From Thermomonas sp. (GTDB lineage Bacteria > Pseudomonadota > Gammaproteobacteria > Xanthomonadales > Xanthomonadaceae), in contig JAIMKJ010000003.1 in NCBI GenBank assembly GCA_020692565.1, positions 85,803 to 149,802 on the forward strand: 64,000 nucleotides of DNA, written 5' to 3'. The position numbers and the translations under genes were made by a program. The notes under the pieces are model-generated. The model was not told where the DNA came from. It did not search any database and worked only from the letters and a program-made list of their open reading frames with translations. Of the stretch, positions 19,401-28,646 are shown in pieces. Positions within the stretch are counted from its first letter, which is position 1. The number at the start of each line of letters is the position of its first letter.

Positions 19401-19714
19401 GCGGCGATCCGCTGGTAGGGCACGCCCTCCACCGCCGCGAAGGTCGTGCGCAGGCTTTCGTGACGCGCCACCAGCCGGTCCAGCGCCCATTGCAGCGCCT
19501 CGCGATCCAACCGGCCGATCAGCTCGACGCCCAGCGGGATGTGGTACGCGTCGCTGGAGGCGCCGACCTGCGACAGGAACCACAGCCGCTGCTGCGCGTA
19601 GGAAGCGGGAAAGTCCTGGCCATCGCGCGGCTGCACCGGAATGGCCTGCGCCTTGCGGCGCAAGGCCCGGAACTGTTCCGGGGTCATCTGGCTCAAGGCT
19701 TCTTTCGACAACAT
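16433..19714 (-). CDS. NRPS, single module C-A-PCP, no thioesterase
   Basis: SYAQQRLWFL, MHHIVSDGWS, YTSGSTGTPKGV, NFYGPTETT, DNFFDLGGHSLMAMRL; ends shortly after the PCP (EHMGRCLLPDEV). Confidence 0.93.
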   Translation of the reverse strand: MLSKEALSQMTPEQFRALRRKAQAIPVQPRDGQDFPASYAQQRLWFLSQVGASSDAYHIPLGVELIGRLDREALQWALDRLVARHESLRTTFAAVEGVPYQRIAAPTPFVLVHHDLRALDASAQQAELHALQVLEAGAPFDLEQGPLLRGRLVALGDGSEDGRQVLLLTMHHIVSDGWSMGVLSRELEMLYSARVNGEADPLPALPVQYADYAVWQRQRLQGERLQRESDYWRDALRGAPALLTLPTDRKRPLEQDYRGALIEIGLEAPLTQALKALSLKHGATLYMTLLAAWAVVVSRLSGQTDVVMGTPVANRARSETQGLIGFFVNTLSVRAQLHDDPTASTLIERMRAQVLSAQEYQDLPFEQVVEVVNPARSLAYAPIFQTMLAWQNNESGDLRFGGLEARHLRMPHAVSKFDLTVSLGEGEDGGIAGVVEYSTALFERATVERYCGYLAQVLRGMAADATRPVGRLPMLGEDEYRQVVQTWNATDCDFGPWRPVHAYMEDHAASSPDAEAVSCGNQTLDYATLNAGANRLAHWLRGQGVGADGLVGLFVQRSVFAIEAVLGIMKSGGAYVPVDVAYPRERVAEMLADARPALILTDAASRAALDAALSGVDAPPPVFEIDRDRSLWSDASTANLSLQDTGLTSGHVAYVIYTSGSTGTPKGVMARHAGPTALMHALREPLELSARTRVLQFASFGFDAFVLEWVMAFAAGGSLHLAEPGEVLLGETLEGLVERRQATHALISPVVLASMPEPLTLASMHTLTSGGEAVPPSLARRWSRGRRFFNFYGPTETTVLSAAYRCPPDAEAAETVPLGGPLPNERIYVLDPERQPVPVGVTGELYIGGAGVARGYLRRPELTAERFIDSPFVAGDRLYRTGDLGRWRADGMIEYQGRNDFQVKIRGYRIELGEIEAKLAALPGVQDAVVVAQEAPEQGGAAQKRLVAYYLQDASGDAGTDAEGLRAQLQSLLPDYMVPTAYMRLDAWPLTANGKLDRKALPAPDGATVLAGRPYVAPRTPIEEVLAAMWAELLGVERVGIHDNFFDLGGHSLMAMRLIAAIRETLGIDLPLKLFFEAPTVEHMGRCLLPDEV

Positions 19715-19950
19715 CGTCAACTCCTTCGATTGCTTCAACCCCGGAACCCGGGATCCGATCTCTGACTCGCTCCGCCGCACGACCGGTCGCGCATCCGGTC
19801 ACGCATGACGGATCCCGCCCCCGTTCGCGGGGCAGGATGGCATGGGTCCGGCCACGCGGGTCCGATCGAAGCGGGCATCCGCCCGACAGCGCCCGACGCA
19901 AGCCGGATGCCCGGGCAGATACCCGGGCCAGACGCGCCAGGCCGGAGGAC

Positions 19951-22900
19951 TCACGCCGGATCGAAAACGTCTTCCTCGCTCTTCGCGAAAATCACCGCGA
20001 GCAGTTGCTCGATGGTCGGGCCTTCGAACAGATCGCGCAACGATACGTCGACGCCCAGCATGTCCTGGACCGCCATTATCAACCGCATCGCCATCAGCGA
20101 GTGGCCGCCGAGATCGAAGAAATTGTCGTGGATGCCCACCCGCTCCACGCCCAGCACCTGCGACCAGACGTCGGCCATCGCCTGCTCGATCGGCGTGCGC
20201 GGCGCTTCGTAGCGCGTGCGGCCGAGGCAGGCATCGTTCTGCGGGGCCGGCAATGCCTTGCGGTCCAGCTTGCCGTTGCTGGTCAGCGGCCACGCCTCCA
20301 GCCGCACATAGGCCGTCGGCACCATGTAGTCCGGCAACTGCGCCTTGAGCTGCGCGCGCAGGCCTTCGGCATCCGCGGCGGTCGCTTCGTCGGGCAAGTA
20401 ATAGGCCACCAACCGCCTCTGGACCGCTGCGCCCTGGACCGATGCGGCCTCCTCCGGCGCGTCTTCCCGCGCCAGCACCACCGCGTCCTTCACGCCCGGC
20501 AGGGCCGCCAGCTTCGCTTCGATCTCGCCCAGCTCGATCCGATAACCGCGGATCTTCACCTGGAAGTCGTTGCGGCCTTCATAGGTCAGCACGCCGTCGG
20601 CGCGACGCCGGGCCAGGTCGCCGGTCCGGTACAGACGCTCGCCGAGGACGAACGGGTTGTCGATGAAGCGCTCCGCCGTGAGCTCCGGCCGGTGCAGATA
20701 CCCGCGCGCCAGACCCGCACCGCCGAGATGCAGCTCGCCCACGACGCCCGGCGGCACCAGGCGGCCGCGCTCGTCCAGCACGTACGCGCGGACGTTGGCG
20801 ATGGGATGGCCGAGCAACGGCGCATCGCCGACGATCAGAGCCAGGGTGCTGTCCACCGTGCATTCGGTCGGACCGTAGGCGTTGTAGAGACGCACGCTCT
20901 CCCAGGCCGCCCATGCACGCCATTGCGCGGGACCGATCGCCTCGCCGCCCACCAGCACCGCTTCGGTGCGCGCGGTGTCTTCCGCGGTCATCTGCGGATG
21001 CAGCCATTCGAGCTGCATCGGCGTGCAGTCGAACACCTCGACGCGATGCGCGCGCAGATAGGACGCCAGCAGCGCCGGATCCTTGCGCACGTTCTGCGGG
21101 ATCACCACCACGCAGTGGCCGGACAGCAGTTGCAGCCACGACTGCACCGACGCGTCGAACGACAGCGATGCGTTCAGGCCCACCCGCCGCCGGCGCTCGC
21201 CCGGCAGCACCTGCCGGCGCGATTCGTGCCACAGGTTCGCCGCGCTGCGGTGCTCGATCATCACGCCCTTGGGGCGGCCGGTGGAGCCGGAGGTGTAGAT
21301 CACGTACGCCAGATGCTGCGGCGTGACGCCGTTCGACGGCAGATTCTCCGCCGATAGCGACCGCCAGAGCTCCGCATCGGCATGCAGGTCGATGATCCGC
21401 AGCCGCGCCTCCGCCGGCATCGCCTCCAGGATCCGTTCCAGCATCGGGCGGCCGGCCCCGTCGGTCAGCACCACCGCGGGCTTCGCGTCCTGCAGCATGT
21501 ATTCGATGCGTTCCGCCGGGTATTCCGGATCCAGCGGCACGTAGGCGCCGCCGGATTTCAGCACCGACAGCACCGACAGGATCGCGCCGCTTCCGTTCGC
21601 CATGCAGATGCCGATCAGCACGTCCGGCGCCGCGCCCGCCGCGCGGAGCGCCCGCGCCAGCCGGTTCGCATCCGCGTTGAGTTCGCCGAAGGAGAACCGT
21701 TCGGCGTCGCAGGCCAGCGCCAGCGCTTCGGGCGCCTGCGCCGCGCGCTCCTCGAACCACGCGTGCAGCGGGCGGCCGAGATTGTGCGGCTCGGGGCGCA
21801 GACCGCCGTCGATCAGCGCGGCCTGCGCTTCCGGCGACAGCAGCTCCAGCTGCGACAGCGCCGTGCTTCCCGCGGTCGATGCCGCGACCATCCCGGACAG
21901 CACCTGGCGCAGACACGCCGCGTGGCGCGCGATCGTGGCCTCGTCGAACAGCGCGGTCGCGTACTCGATCTCGCCGGCGATCCCACCGTCTTCCGTCTCG
22001 CCCAGGCCCAGCGTCAGGTCGAATTTCGATACCGCATGCGGCATCCGCAGCGGCCGCGCCTCCAGGCCCTCGAACCGCAGCTCTTCCGACGCGTTGTTCT
22101 GCCACGCGAACATCGCCTGGAAAACCGGCGAGTGACCCAGGCTGCGCGCCGGGTTCACCAGTTCCACCACCTGCTCGAACGGCAGGTCCTGGTGCGCCTG
22201 CGCCTGCAGCACGCGGTCCTTCACCTGTGCGATCAGATCCGCCACGGTCGGCGCGTCCTCCAGCGTCACCCGCACCGGCAGCGTGTTCGCGAAGAACCCG
22301 ATCAGGCCCTCCACTTCGCTGCGATCGCGGTTCGCCACCGGCGTGCCCACCACCACATCGGCCTGTCCGGACAGGCGCGACAGCACCACCGACCACGCCG
22401 CGAGCAGCGTCATGTACAGGGTCGCGCCGTGCCGCAGCCCCAATGCCTTCAATCGCTGCGTCAACGCCGCATCCAGGCTCACGTCCAGCAGCGCGCCGCG
22501 ATAGTCCTGTTCGGGCGGATGCCTGCGGTCCGTCGGCAGCGTCAGCTGCGACGGCGCGCCGCGCAGCGCCTCGCGCCAGTAATCGCTCTCCCGCGCCAGG
22601 CGCTCGCCCTGCAGGCGCGCGCGCTGCCACGCCGCGTAGTCCGCGTACTGCACCGGCAGCGCCGGCAGCGGATCTTCGCCGCCCGCGCGACGCGACGCGT
22701 ACAGCGCCTCGAGTTCCCGCGAGAAGATCGCCATCGACCAGCCGTCGGAGACGATGTGATGCATCGTCAGCAACAGCACATGCCGCGACGCGCCCAGGCG
22801 GATCAGGCGTCCGCGCAGCAGTGGGCCGCGCTCCAGATCGAACGGCGCGGCGGTTTCCTCCTGCTGCAGCGATCGCAGCGTCGCCGCCTGCGACGAGGCG

Positions 22901-25900
22901 TCCGGACCGGACAGATCCTGCAGCGCCAGCGCGAACGGCGTCGGCGGACCGATCCGCTGGTACAGCGCGCCATCCGCCATCTCGAAGGTCGTGCGCAGGC
23001 TCTCGTGCCGCGCCACCAGCGTGTCCAGCGACCACCGCAATGCGGCCTCGTCGAGATCGCCGCGCAGTTCGACGGCGCGGGCGACGTGGTACGCATCGAT
23101 GTGGTGCGCATCGATGTGGTGCGCATCGACGTGATGCGCGTCGATCGATCCGCCCATCCGCGACAGGAACCACAGCCGCTGCTGGGCGTAGGACGCCAGC
23201 ATGTCGCCGCGCGGCGCGCGCGGGATCGTCTCCAGCGGGATGGCCTGCTGTCCGGCCAGATGCTGCGCATGCGCCGAATACGCAGCCAGCGTCGGCGACG
23301 CGAACAGCGCATTCGGCGCGATCTCGAGCCCCATCTGCCTGCGCACGCGCATGACCAGGCGTACGCCGAGCAGCGAGTGTCCGCCCAGCGCGAAGAAGTG
23401 GTCGTGGCGACCGACGCGCTCGACGCCCAGCAACTCCGCCCAGATGTCCGCCATCGCGGTTTCCATCTCCGTCGCGGGCGCCTCGTACGCCGCGCGGCCC
23501 GCATACGCGTCCGCGTCCGGCGCCGGCAGCGCCTTGCGGTCCAGCTTGCCGTTGGCGGTCAGCGGCCATTCGCCCATTTCCACGTAGGCGGTCGGCACCA
23601 TGTAATCCGGCAGGCCGTCCTGCAGCGCCGCGCGCAAGGCGTCCGCCGTCGTCCCGCCCGCATGCGCGCACCGGTAGTACGCCACCAGCCGCGCCGGCTG
23701 CCCGGCGATGTCCTGGCGCGCCAGCACCACCGCGTCCTTCACTTCCGGCAACGCAGCGAGCTTCGCTTCGATCTCGCCCAGCTCGATCCGGTAGCCGCGG
23801 ATCTTCACCTGGAAATCGTTGCGGCCCAGATAGTCCAGCGCGCCATCGGCGCGGCGGCGCACCACGTCGCCGGTGCGGTACAGGCGCTCGCCGACGATGA
23901 ATGGACTGTCGACGAAGCGTTCCACCGTCAATGCCGGACGATCGAGGTAACCCAGCGCCACGCCGACGCCGCCGACGTACAGCTCGCCGGGCACGCCGGT
24001 CGGCAGCGGACGGCGATGCGCGTCGAGCACGTAGGTTCGATGATTCGGCAGGCCGCGGCCGATCGGCACATTCGCACCGGTGTCCGCCGCCGGATCGCAG
24101 CGGTGCACGGTGGAGACCACCGAATCCTCGGTCGGCCCGTACGCATTGAACAGCGCGCGACCCGGCGCCCAGCGCCGCACCAGCGATGGCGGCATCGCTT
24201 CGCCGCCGGAGATCAGCACCCGCAGACCGGGCAGCGTCGCGGTTTCCGGCAGCGCCGACAGCACCACCGGCGGCAGCAGCGCATGGGTGATGCCGGCCTC
24301 CGCGACGAAACGTTCCAGCGCGTCGCCGATCAACACCACGCCGGGCGCCGGCATGTGCAGCGACGCGCCGTGCGACAGCGCCATCAGCCATTCGAACACG
24401 CAGGCGTCGAAACTGAAGGACGCGAACTGCAGCACCCGGCTGTGGGCCGACACCGCGAACAGATCCGCCTGCGCCTGCAGCAGATTCGCGGCGCCGCGGT
24501 GCGGCACCAGCACGCCCTTCGGCCGGCCGGTGGAACCCGAGGTATAGATCACGTATGCCGGATGCGACGGCGCGAGACCGATCGCCGAAGATGCGATGTC
24601 GTGCGCGGGCCATCCGGCCCACTGCGCGTCGTCGGCGTCGGCGTCGGCGTCGGCGTCGATCATCCGGCCCAGCGTCGCCGCAGCGAGGTCGGACGCGGCG
24701 GCATCGGACACCGACATCGCACGCGCCAGTACGTCGGCGCCGTGGGCATCGACCAGCACCGCCGCCGGCGCCGCGTCCAGCAGCATGTCGCGCAGGCGCT
24801 CGCCGGGATATGCGGGATCCATCGGCACGTAGGCGCCGCCGGCCTTCAGCACCGCGAGCACCGACACGATCCAGGCGATCGAGCGCTGCATGCAGATGCC
24901 GACCCGCACGCCGGGGCCGATGCCGCGTTCGCGCAGCGCATGGGCGAGGCGATTGGCGCGGGCGTTGAGTTCGCCGTACTCGATGGCGTCGCCTTCGCAG
25001 TTCGCTGCCAGCGCGCGCGGGGTGCGCGCGGCGTGCGCTTCGAACCATGCGTGCGCCGGCCGTTCAAGATCGTAATCGGCGGCCGAGCAGTCGCCATCGA
25101 GCGCCGATGCCCGCTCCTCGGGCGACAGCGCCTCGAAGGTGCTCAGCGGCGCGTCGGGCGCGGCGAGGCACTGGTCGAGCACGCGCAGATAGCTGTCGCG
25201 CAGGCGTTCGATGGTCTCGCGCCGGTACAGGTCCTGCGCGTAGGTCCACAGCAGGGTCACGCTGTCGGCGTGGTCGAAGCCGCGCGGGATCATCACCACG
25301 TCGAAGTCGAACTTCGAGGTGCGGTTGCTGTAGGCCTCGTAGAGATTCAATTCGAAACCCGGGCCGTGCAGCGTCGGCACGTCGGAGTTGTGCGCGCTGA
25401 AGGCCACCTGGAACAGCGGGTTGCGACCGATCTCGCGCTCCGGCTGCAGGGCGCGCACCACCCGCTCGAACGGCACTTCCTCGTGTTCGTAGCCGGCCGA
25501 CAGCGTGTCCATCGTCCGCGCCAGCAGCGTGCGGTAGCACGGATCGCCCGAGACGCAGGCGCGCACCGCGATGGTGTTCACGAACATGCCGAGCATGCCC
25601 TCGGAGCGGTGCGCGCGGCGGTTGGCCACCGCGGAGCCGACCAGGAAATCGTCGCTGCCCGTGTAGGTCTTCAGCACGATCTGGAACACCGCCTGCATCG
25701 CGGCGTACAGGGTCACGCCTTCGGCTTCGCAGAAGCGCCGCAGTTTCGACGACAGTTCCGGCGAACATTCGAAGCGCAACTGCTCGCCGCGATAGGTCGG
25801 CACCGCCGGCCGCGGGAAATCGGTCTGCATCGGCAGGCTGAACGGCGCGCCGTCCAACTGCCGGGTCCAGTAGGCGACGTGCGCGGCATTGCGGCGCTCG

Positions 25901-28347
25901 GCATCGTCGCTGCGCTGCCAGCGCGCGTAGTCGCGGTATTGCGCGACCACCGGCGGCAGCGCGGGCGCGCGGCCTTCGGCGAAGGCGACGTACGCAGCCA
26001 GCAGCTCGCGCAGGAACAGATTGGCGCTCCAGCCGTCGTGCACGTAATGCTGCTCGACGTGGATCAGCACCGACTCTCCGGCGCTGCGCTCCAGCAGGGT
26101 CAGATGCACCAGCGGCAGCCGCGCCAGATCGAAGCGGTGGGCGACGTGGGCGTCGATCCGCGCCGACAGGTCCGCATCGGTCGTATCCGGCGGCAGTCGC
26201 TCATGAATCAACACGCCGTCGGCGCGCGGGTGCACCACCTGGTAGGGCTCGCCGTCGCTGTCGGCGTGGAAGCTGGTGCGGAAGATCTCGTGCCGCGCGA
26301 TCACCGCGTCGACCGCGCGCTGCAGCAGCGCCGGGTCGAGGCGACCGCGCACGCGGATCACGTTCTGCGCGTTGTAGGCCAGCGAGGTGTCGGTGAGCTG
26401 CTCCAGCAGCCATAGCCCGTGCTGCTGGTACGACAGCGGACAGCGGTCCGGCATCGCTTCCTGCGCCCGCCATTCGTCGAAGGACGCACCGGCGGCATCG
26501 GCATCGTCGTCGCGCGCGGCGGCACCGCGGGCCTCGACTTCGGATGCGTTCACCAGCGCCGCCATCGCGCGCAGCGTCGGCGCGCGGAACAGATCCGGCA
26601 CCGCCACCCGGCGGCCCAGGCGTTCGCGGATGCGCGGCGCCAGCTGGATCGTCTTCAGCGAATCGCCGCCGAGCGCGAGGAAGGCATCGTCGCGACCGAT
26701 GCGCGCGATGCCCAGCAGTTCCGACCAGATCGCCGCCAGCGCGGTCTCGGTGTCGCCCTGCGGCGCAACGAACGCACTGGCGGCGAAGGCGTCCGCTCCC
26801 GGCTCGGGCAAGGCCCTGCGATCGAGCTTGCCGTTGGGCGTGAGCGGCCACGCCGTCATCCGCACGTAGGCGGCGGGCACCATGAACGCCGGCAGGATGT
26901 CCGCCAACTGCGCCCGCAGCGCGTCCACCGCACAGACTTCGGCACCATCGCGATGCACGCCGGGGTGAAGCTCGTAGTAGGCAACCAGCTGTTGGCGGCC
27001 GTTCTCGTCGTCGCGCGCCACCACCACCACTTCGCGGATGTCCGCGCGCGCGGCCAGCGCCGCCTCGATCTCGCCCAGCTCGATGCGATGGCCGCGCACC
27101 TTCACCTGGAAGTCGTTGCGGCCGAGGTATTCCAGGGTGCCGTCGGCGCGTTCGCGCGCGAGGTCGCCGGTGCGGTACAGCCGGTCGCCGGGCACGAACG
27201 GGCTGTCGATGAAGCGTTCCGCGGTCAACTCGGGGCGATGCAGGTAACCGCGCGCCACGCCGATACCGCCGATGTGGATTTCGCCGGTCTCGCCCGCCGG
27301 CACCGGCCGGCCCTCGGTGTCGAGCAGATGGATGCGATGCCCGTCGATCGCGCGGCCGATCGGAACGCTGGATGCGGACGACTGCGGATCGCAGGCGTGC
27401 ACGCTGGACCAGATCGTGGTTTCGGTGGGGCCGTAGGCATTGAACATGCGCCGGCCCGGCGTTCCAGCCGCGCATGCCCAGCGCTTCACTTGCGCCGGGG
27501 GCAACGCCTCGCCCGCGCAGATCAGCACCCGCACCGACGCCAGCGCATCGTCCGCCAGGCCGGACAGCACGATCGGCGGCAGGGTCGCGTGGGTGATGCG
27601 CTCGCGCGCGATCAGCGCCGCCAGGGTCTCGCCGGCCAGCACTTCGCCGGGCGCACCCAGATGCAGCGACGCGCCGTGGCTCAGCGCCATCGACCATTCG
27701 AACACGCAGGCATCGAAGCTGAAGGACGCGAACTGCAGCACGCGACTGTCGGGCGAGACATCGAACCGCTCGCCCTGCACGCGCTGCAGGTTGGGCAGGC
27801 CGCGATGGGTCACCATCACGCCCTTGGGACGGCCGGTCGAACCGGACGTATAGATGACATAGGCCAGATGCTCCGGACGCAGGTCGGTGTCTTCCGGCGG
27901 CGGCTCCTCATCCGACGACGGCGACCACGCATCGCAGTCGATCACGACCGGCGCGGCGGCGTTCGCCGCCAGCCCGTGATCGCGCATCAGGTGTTCCAGC
28001 AGGGGGCGACAGGTCGCATCGGTCAGGATCACGGCCGGACGCGCGTCCGCCACCATGTAGGCCAGTCGATCCGGCGGATAGGCCGGGTCCAGCGGTACGT
28101 AGGCGCCACCGGCCTTCAATACCGCCAACAGCGATTCGATCAGTCGCGGCGAACGCGACATGCAGATCGCCACCAGCACGTCGGGGCCGACCCCGTGCGC
28201 GCGCAGATGCCGCGCCAACCGCTTCGCGCCGTCGTCCAGCGCGCCATAGGTCGTGCGCGCCTCGCCGCACGCCACTGCAAGTGCATCCGGGCGCCGCAGC
28301 GCCTGCCGCTCGAAAGCCGAATGCGCACACTCCCGCGAAAGCTCCAT
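19951..28347 (-). CDS. NRPS, A-PCP / C-A-PCP / C-A-PCP (starter without C domain)
   Basis: Three A domains (YTSGSTGRPKGV x3), two C domains (QHYVHDG; MHHIVSDGWS), three PCPs (LGGDSLKTI, LGGHSLLGV, LGGHSLMAM); starts directly with an A domain. Confidence 0.93.
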   Translation of the reverse strand: MELSRECAHSAFERQALRRPDALAVACGEARTTYGALDDGAKRLARHLRAHGVGPDVLVAICMSRSPRLIESLLAVLKAGGAYVPLDPAYPPDRLAYMVADARPAVILTDATCRPLLEHLMRDHGLAANAAAPVVIDCDAWSPSSDEEPPPEDTDLRPEHLAYVIYTSGSTGRPKGVMVTHRGLPNLQRVQGERFDVSPDSRVLQFASFSFDACVFEWSMALSHGASLHLGAPGEVLAGETLAALIARERITHATLPPIVLSGLADDALASVRVLICAGEALPPAQVKRWACAAGTPGRRMFNAYGPTETTIWSSVHACDPQSSASSVPIGRAIDGHRIHLLDTEGRPVPAGETGEIHIGGIGVARGYLHRPELTAERFIDSPFVPGDRLYRTGDLARERADGTLEYLGRNDFQVKVRGHRIELGEIEAALAARADIREVVVVARDDENGRQQLVAYYELHPGVHRDGAEVCAVDALRAQLADILPAFMVPAAYVRMTAWPLTPNGKLDRRALPEPGADAFAASAFVAPQGDTETALAAIWSELLGIARIGRDDAFLALGGDSLKTIQLAPRIRERLGRRVAVPDLFRAPTLRAMAALVNASEVEARGAAARDDDADAAGASFDEWRAQEAMPDRCPLSYQQHGLWLLEQLTDTSLAYNAQNVIRVRGRLDPALLQRAVDAVIARHEIFRTSFHADSDGEPYQVVHPRADGVLIHERLPPDTTDADLSARIDAHVAHRFDLARLPLVHLTLLERSAGESVLIHVEQHYVHDGWSANLFLRELLAAYVAFAEGRAPALPPVVAQYRDYARWQRSDDAERRNAAHVAYWTRQLDGAPFSLPMQTDFPRPAVPTYRGEQLRFECSPELSSKLRRFCEAEGVTLYAAMQAVFQIVLKTYTGSDDFLVGSAVANRRAHRSEGMLGMFVNTIAVRACVSGDPCYRTLLARTMDTLSAGYEHEEVPFERVVRALQPEREIGRNPLFQVAFSAHNSDVPTLHGPGFELNLYEAYSNRTSKFDFDVVMIPRGFDHADSVTLLWTYAQDLYRRETIERLRDSYLRVLDQCLAAPDAPLSTFEALSPEERASALDGDCSAADYDLERPAHAWFEAHAARTPRALAANCEGDAIEYGELNARANRLAHALRERGIGPGVRVGICMQRSIAWIVSVLAVLKAGGAYVPMDPAYPGERLRDMLLDAAPAAVLVDAHGADVLARAMSVSDAAASDLAAATLGRMIDADADADADDAQWAGWPAHDIASSAIGLAPSHPAYVIYTSGSTGRPKGVLVPHRGAANLLQAQADLFAVSAHSRVLQFASFSFDACVFEWLMALSHGASLHMPAPGVVLIGDALERFVAEAGITHALLPPVVLSALPETATLPGLRVLISGGEAMPPSLVRRWAPGRALFNAYGPTEDSVVSTVHRCDPAADTGANVPIGRGLPNHRTYVLDAHRRPLPTGVPGELYVGGVGVALGYLDRPALTVERFVDSPFIVGERLYRTGDVVRRRADGALDYLGRNDFQVKIRGYRIELGEIEAKLAALPEVKDAVVLARQDIAGQPARLVAYYRCAHAGGTTADALRAALQDGLPDYMVPTAYVEMGEWPLTANGKLDRKALPAPDADAYAGRAAYEAPATEMETAMADIWAELLGVERVGRHDHFFALGGHSLLGVRLVMRVRRQMGLEIAPNALFASPTLAAYSAHAQHLAGQQAIPLETIPRAPRGDMLASYAQQRLWFLSRMGGSIDAHHVDAHHIDAHHIDAYHVARAVELRGDLDEAALRWSLDTLVARHESLRTTFEMADGALYQRIGPPTPFALALQDLSGPDASSQAATLRSLQQEETAAPFDLERGPLLRGRLIRLGASRHVLLLTMHHIVSDGWSMAIFSRELEALYASRRAGGEDPLPALPVQYADYAAWQRARLQGERLARESDYWREALRGAPSQLTLPTDRRHPPEQDYRGALLDVSLDAALTQRLKALGLRHGATLYMTLLAAWSVVLSRLSGQADVVVGTPVANRDRSEVEGLIGFFANTLPVRVTLEDAPTVADLIAQVKDRVLQAQAHQDLPFEQVVELVNPARSLGHSPVFQAMFAWQNNASEELRFEGLEARPLRMPHAVSKFDLTLGLGETEDGGIAGEIEYATALFDEATIARHAACLRQVLSGMVAASTAGSTALSQLELLSPEAQAALIDGGLRPEPHNLGRPLHAWFEERAAQAPEALALACDAERFSFGELNADANRLARALRAAGAAPDVLIGICMANGSGAILSVLSVLKSGGAYVPLDPEYPAERIEYMLQDAKPAVVLTDGAGRPMLERILEAMPAEARLRIIDLHADAELWRSLSAENLPSNGVTPQHLAYVIYTSGSTGRPKGVMIEHRSAANLWHESRRQVLPGERRRRVGLNASLSFDASVQSWLQLLSGHCVVVIPQNVRKDPALLASYLRAHRVEVFDCTPMQLEWLHPQMTAEDTARTEAVLVGGEAIGPAQWRAWAAWESVRLYNAYGPTECTVDSTLALIVGDAPLLGHPIANVRAYVLDERGRLVPPGVVGELHLGGAGLARGYLHRPELTAERFIDNPFVLGERLYRTGDLARRRADGVLTYEGRNDFQVKIRGYRIELGEIEAKLAALPGVKDAVVLAREDAPEEAASVQGAAVQRRLVAYYLPDEATAADAEGLRAQLKAQLPDYMVPTAYVRLEAWPLTSNGKLDRKALPAPQNDACLGRTRYEAPRTPIEQAMADVWSQVLGVERVGIHDNFFDLGGHSLMAMRLIMAVQDMLGVDVSLRDLFEGPTIEQLLAVIFAKSEEDVFDPA
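23086..23145. repeat. In-frame 15-bp tandem repeat x4 within NRPS C domain
   Basis: gtggtacgcatcgat/gtggtgcgcatcgat/gtggtgcgcatcgac/gtgatgcgcgtcgat; encodes IDAHHVDAHHIDAHHIDAYHV. Confidence 0.9.
24628..24659. repeat. GTCGGC hexanucleotide microsatellite within NRPS A domain
   Basis: gtcgtcggcgtcggcgtcggcgtcggcgtc; encodes DADADADADD. Confidence 0.9.
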
Positions 28348-28646
28348 CCCGACTCTCCCTGCGTCTGTCGCCGCTGCTGAAATCGCTCCTGCAGGCCAGT
28401 GTCCCCGCCTGCCGCACCCCGTGGACCCCCATCCCGGTCGGTGCGTGACGATCATCGCACAGTTCCAGAACCATCCTGTCGCCAATGACAGGTACCGCCG
28501 CCATACCGCAACGCATCGTGCGCAGGTCGGCGGATCGCGTGCGATCGCGGTACCACCCCCGGCCCGGCCCTTGTCGGGAACGCATATCCGCCGCACGCTG
28601 GGACATCACCGCGGAATCGCCCGAACCCACGAGGACAGGATCAGGA

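Noticed and set aside
23086-23145. Short tandem repeats considered as a CRISPR array
   Set aside because: 15-bp contiguous units without spacers, inside an NRPS reading frame.
16382-26415. Very long plus-strand ORFs opposite the NRPS genes (1127 aa at 16382-19765 and 1677 aa at 21382-26415)
   Set aside because: Shadow ORFs antisense to well-supported NRPS domains in high-GC DNA; translations are low-complexity H/R/Q-rich without domain motifs.
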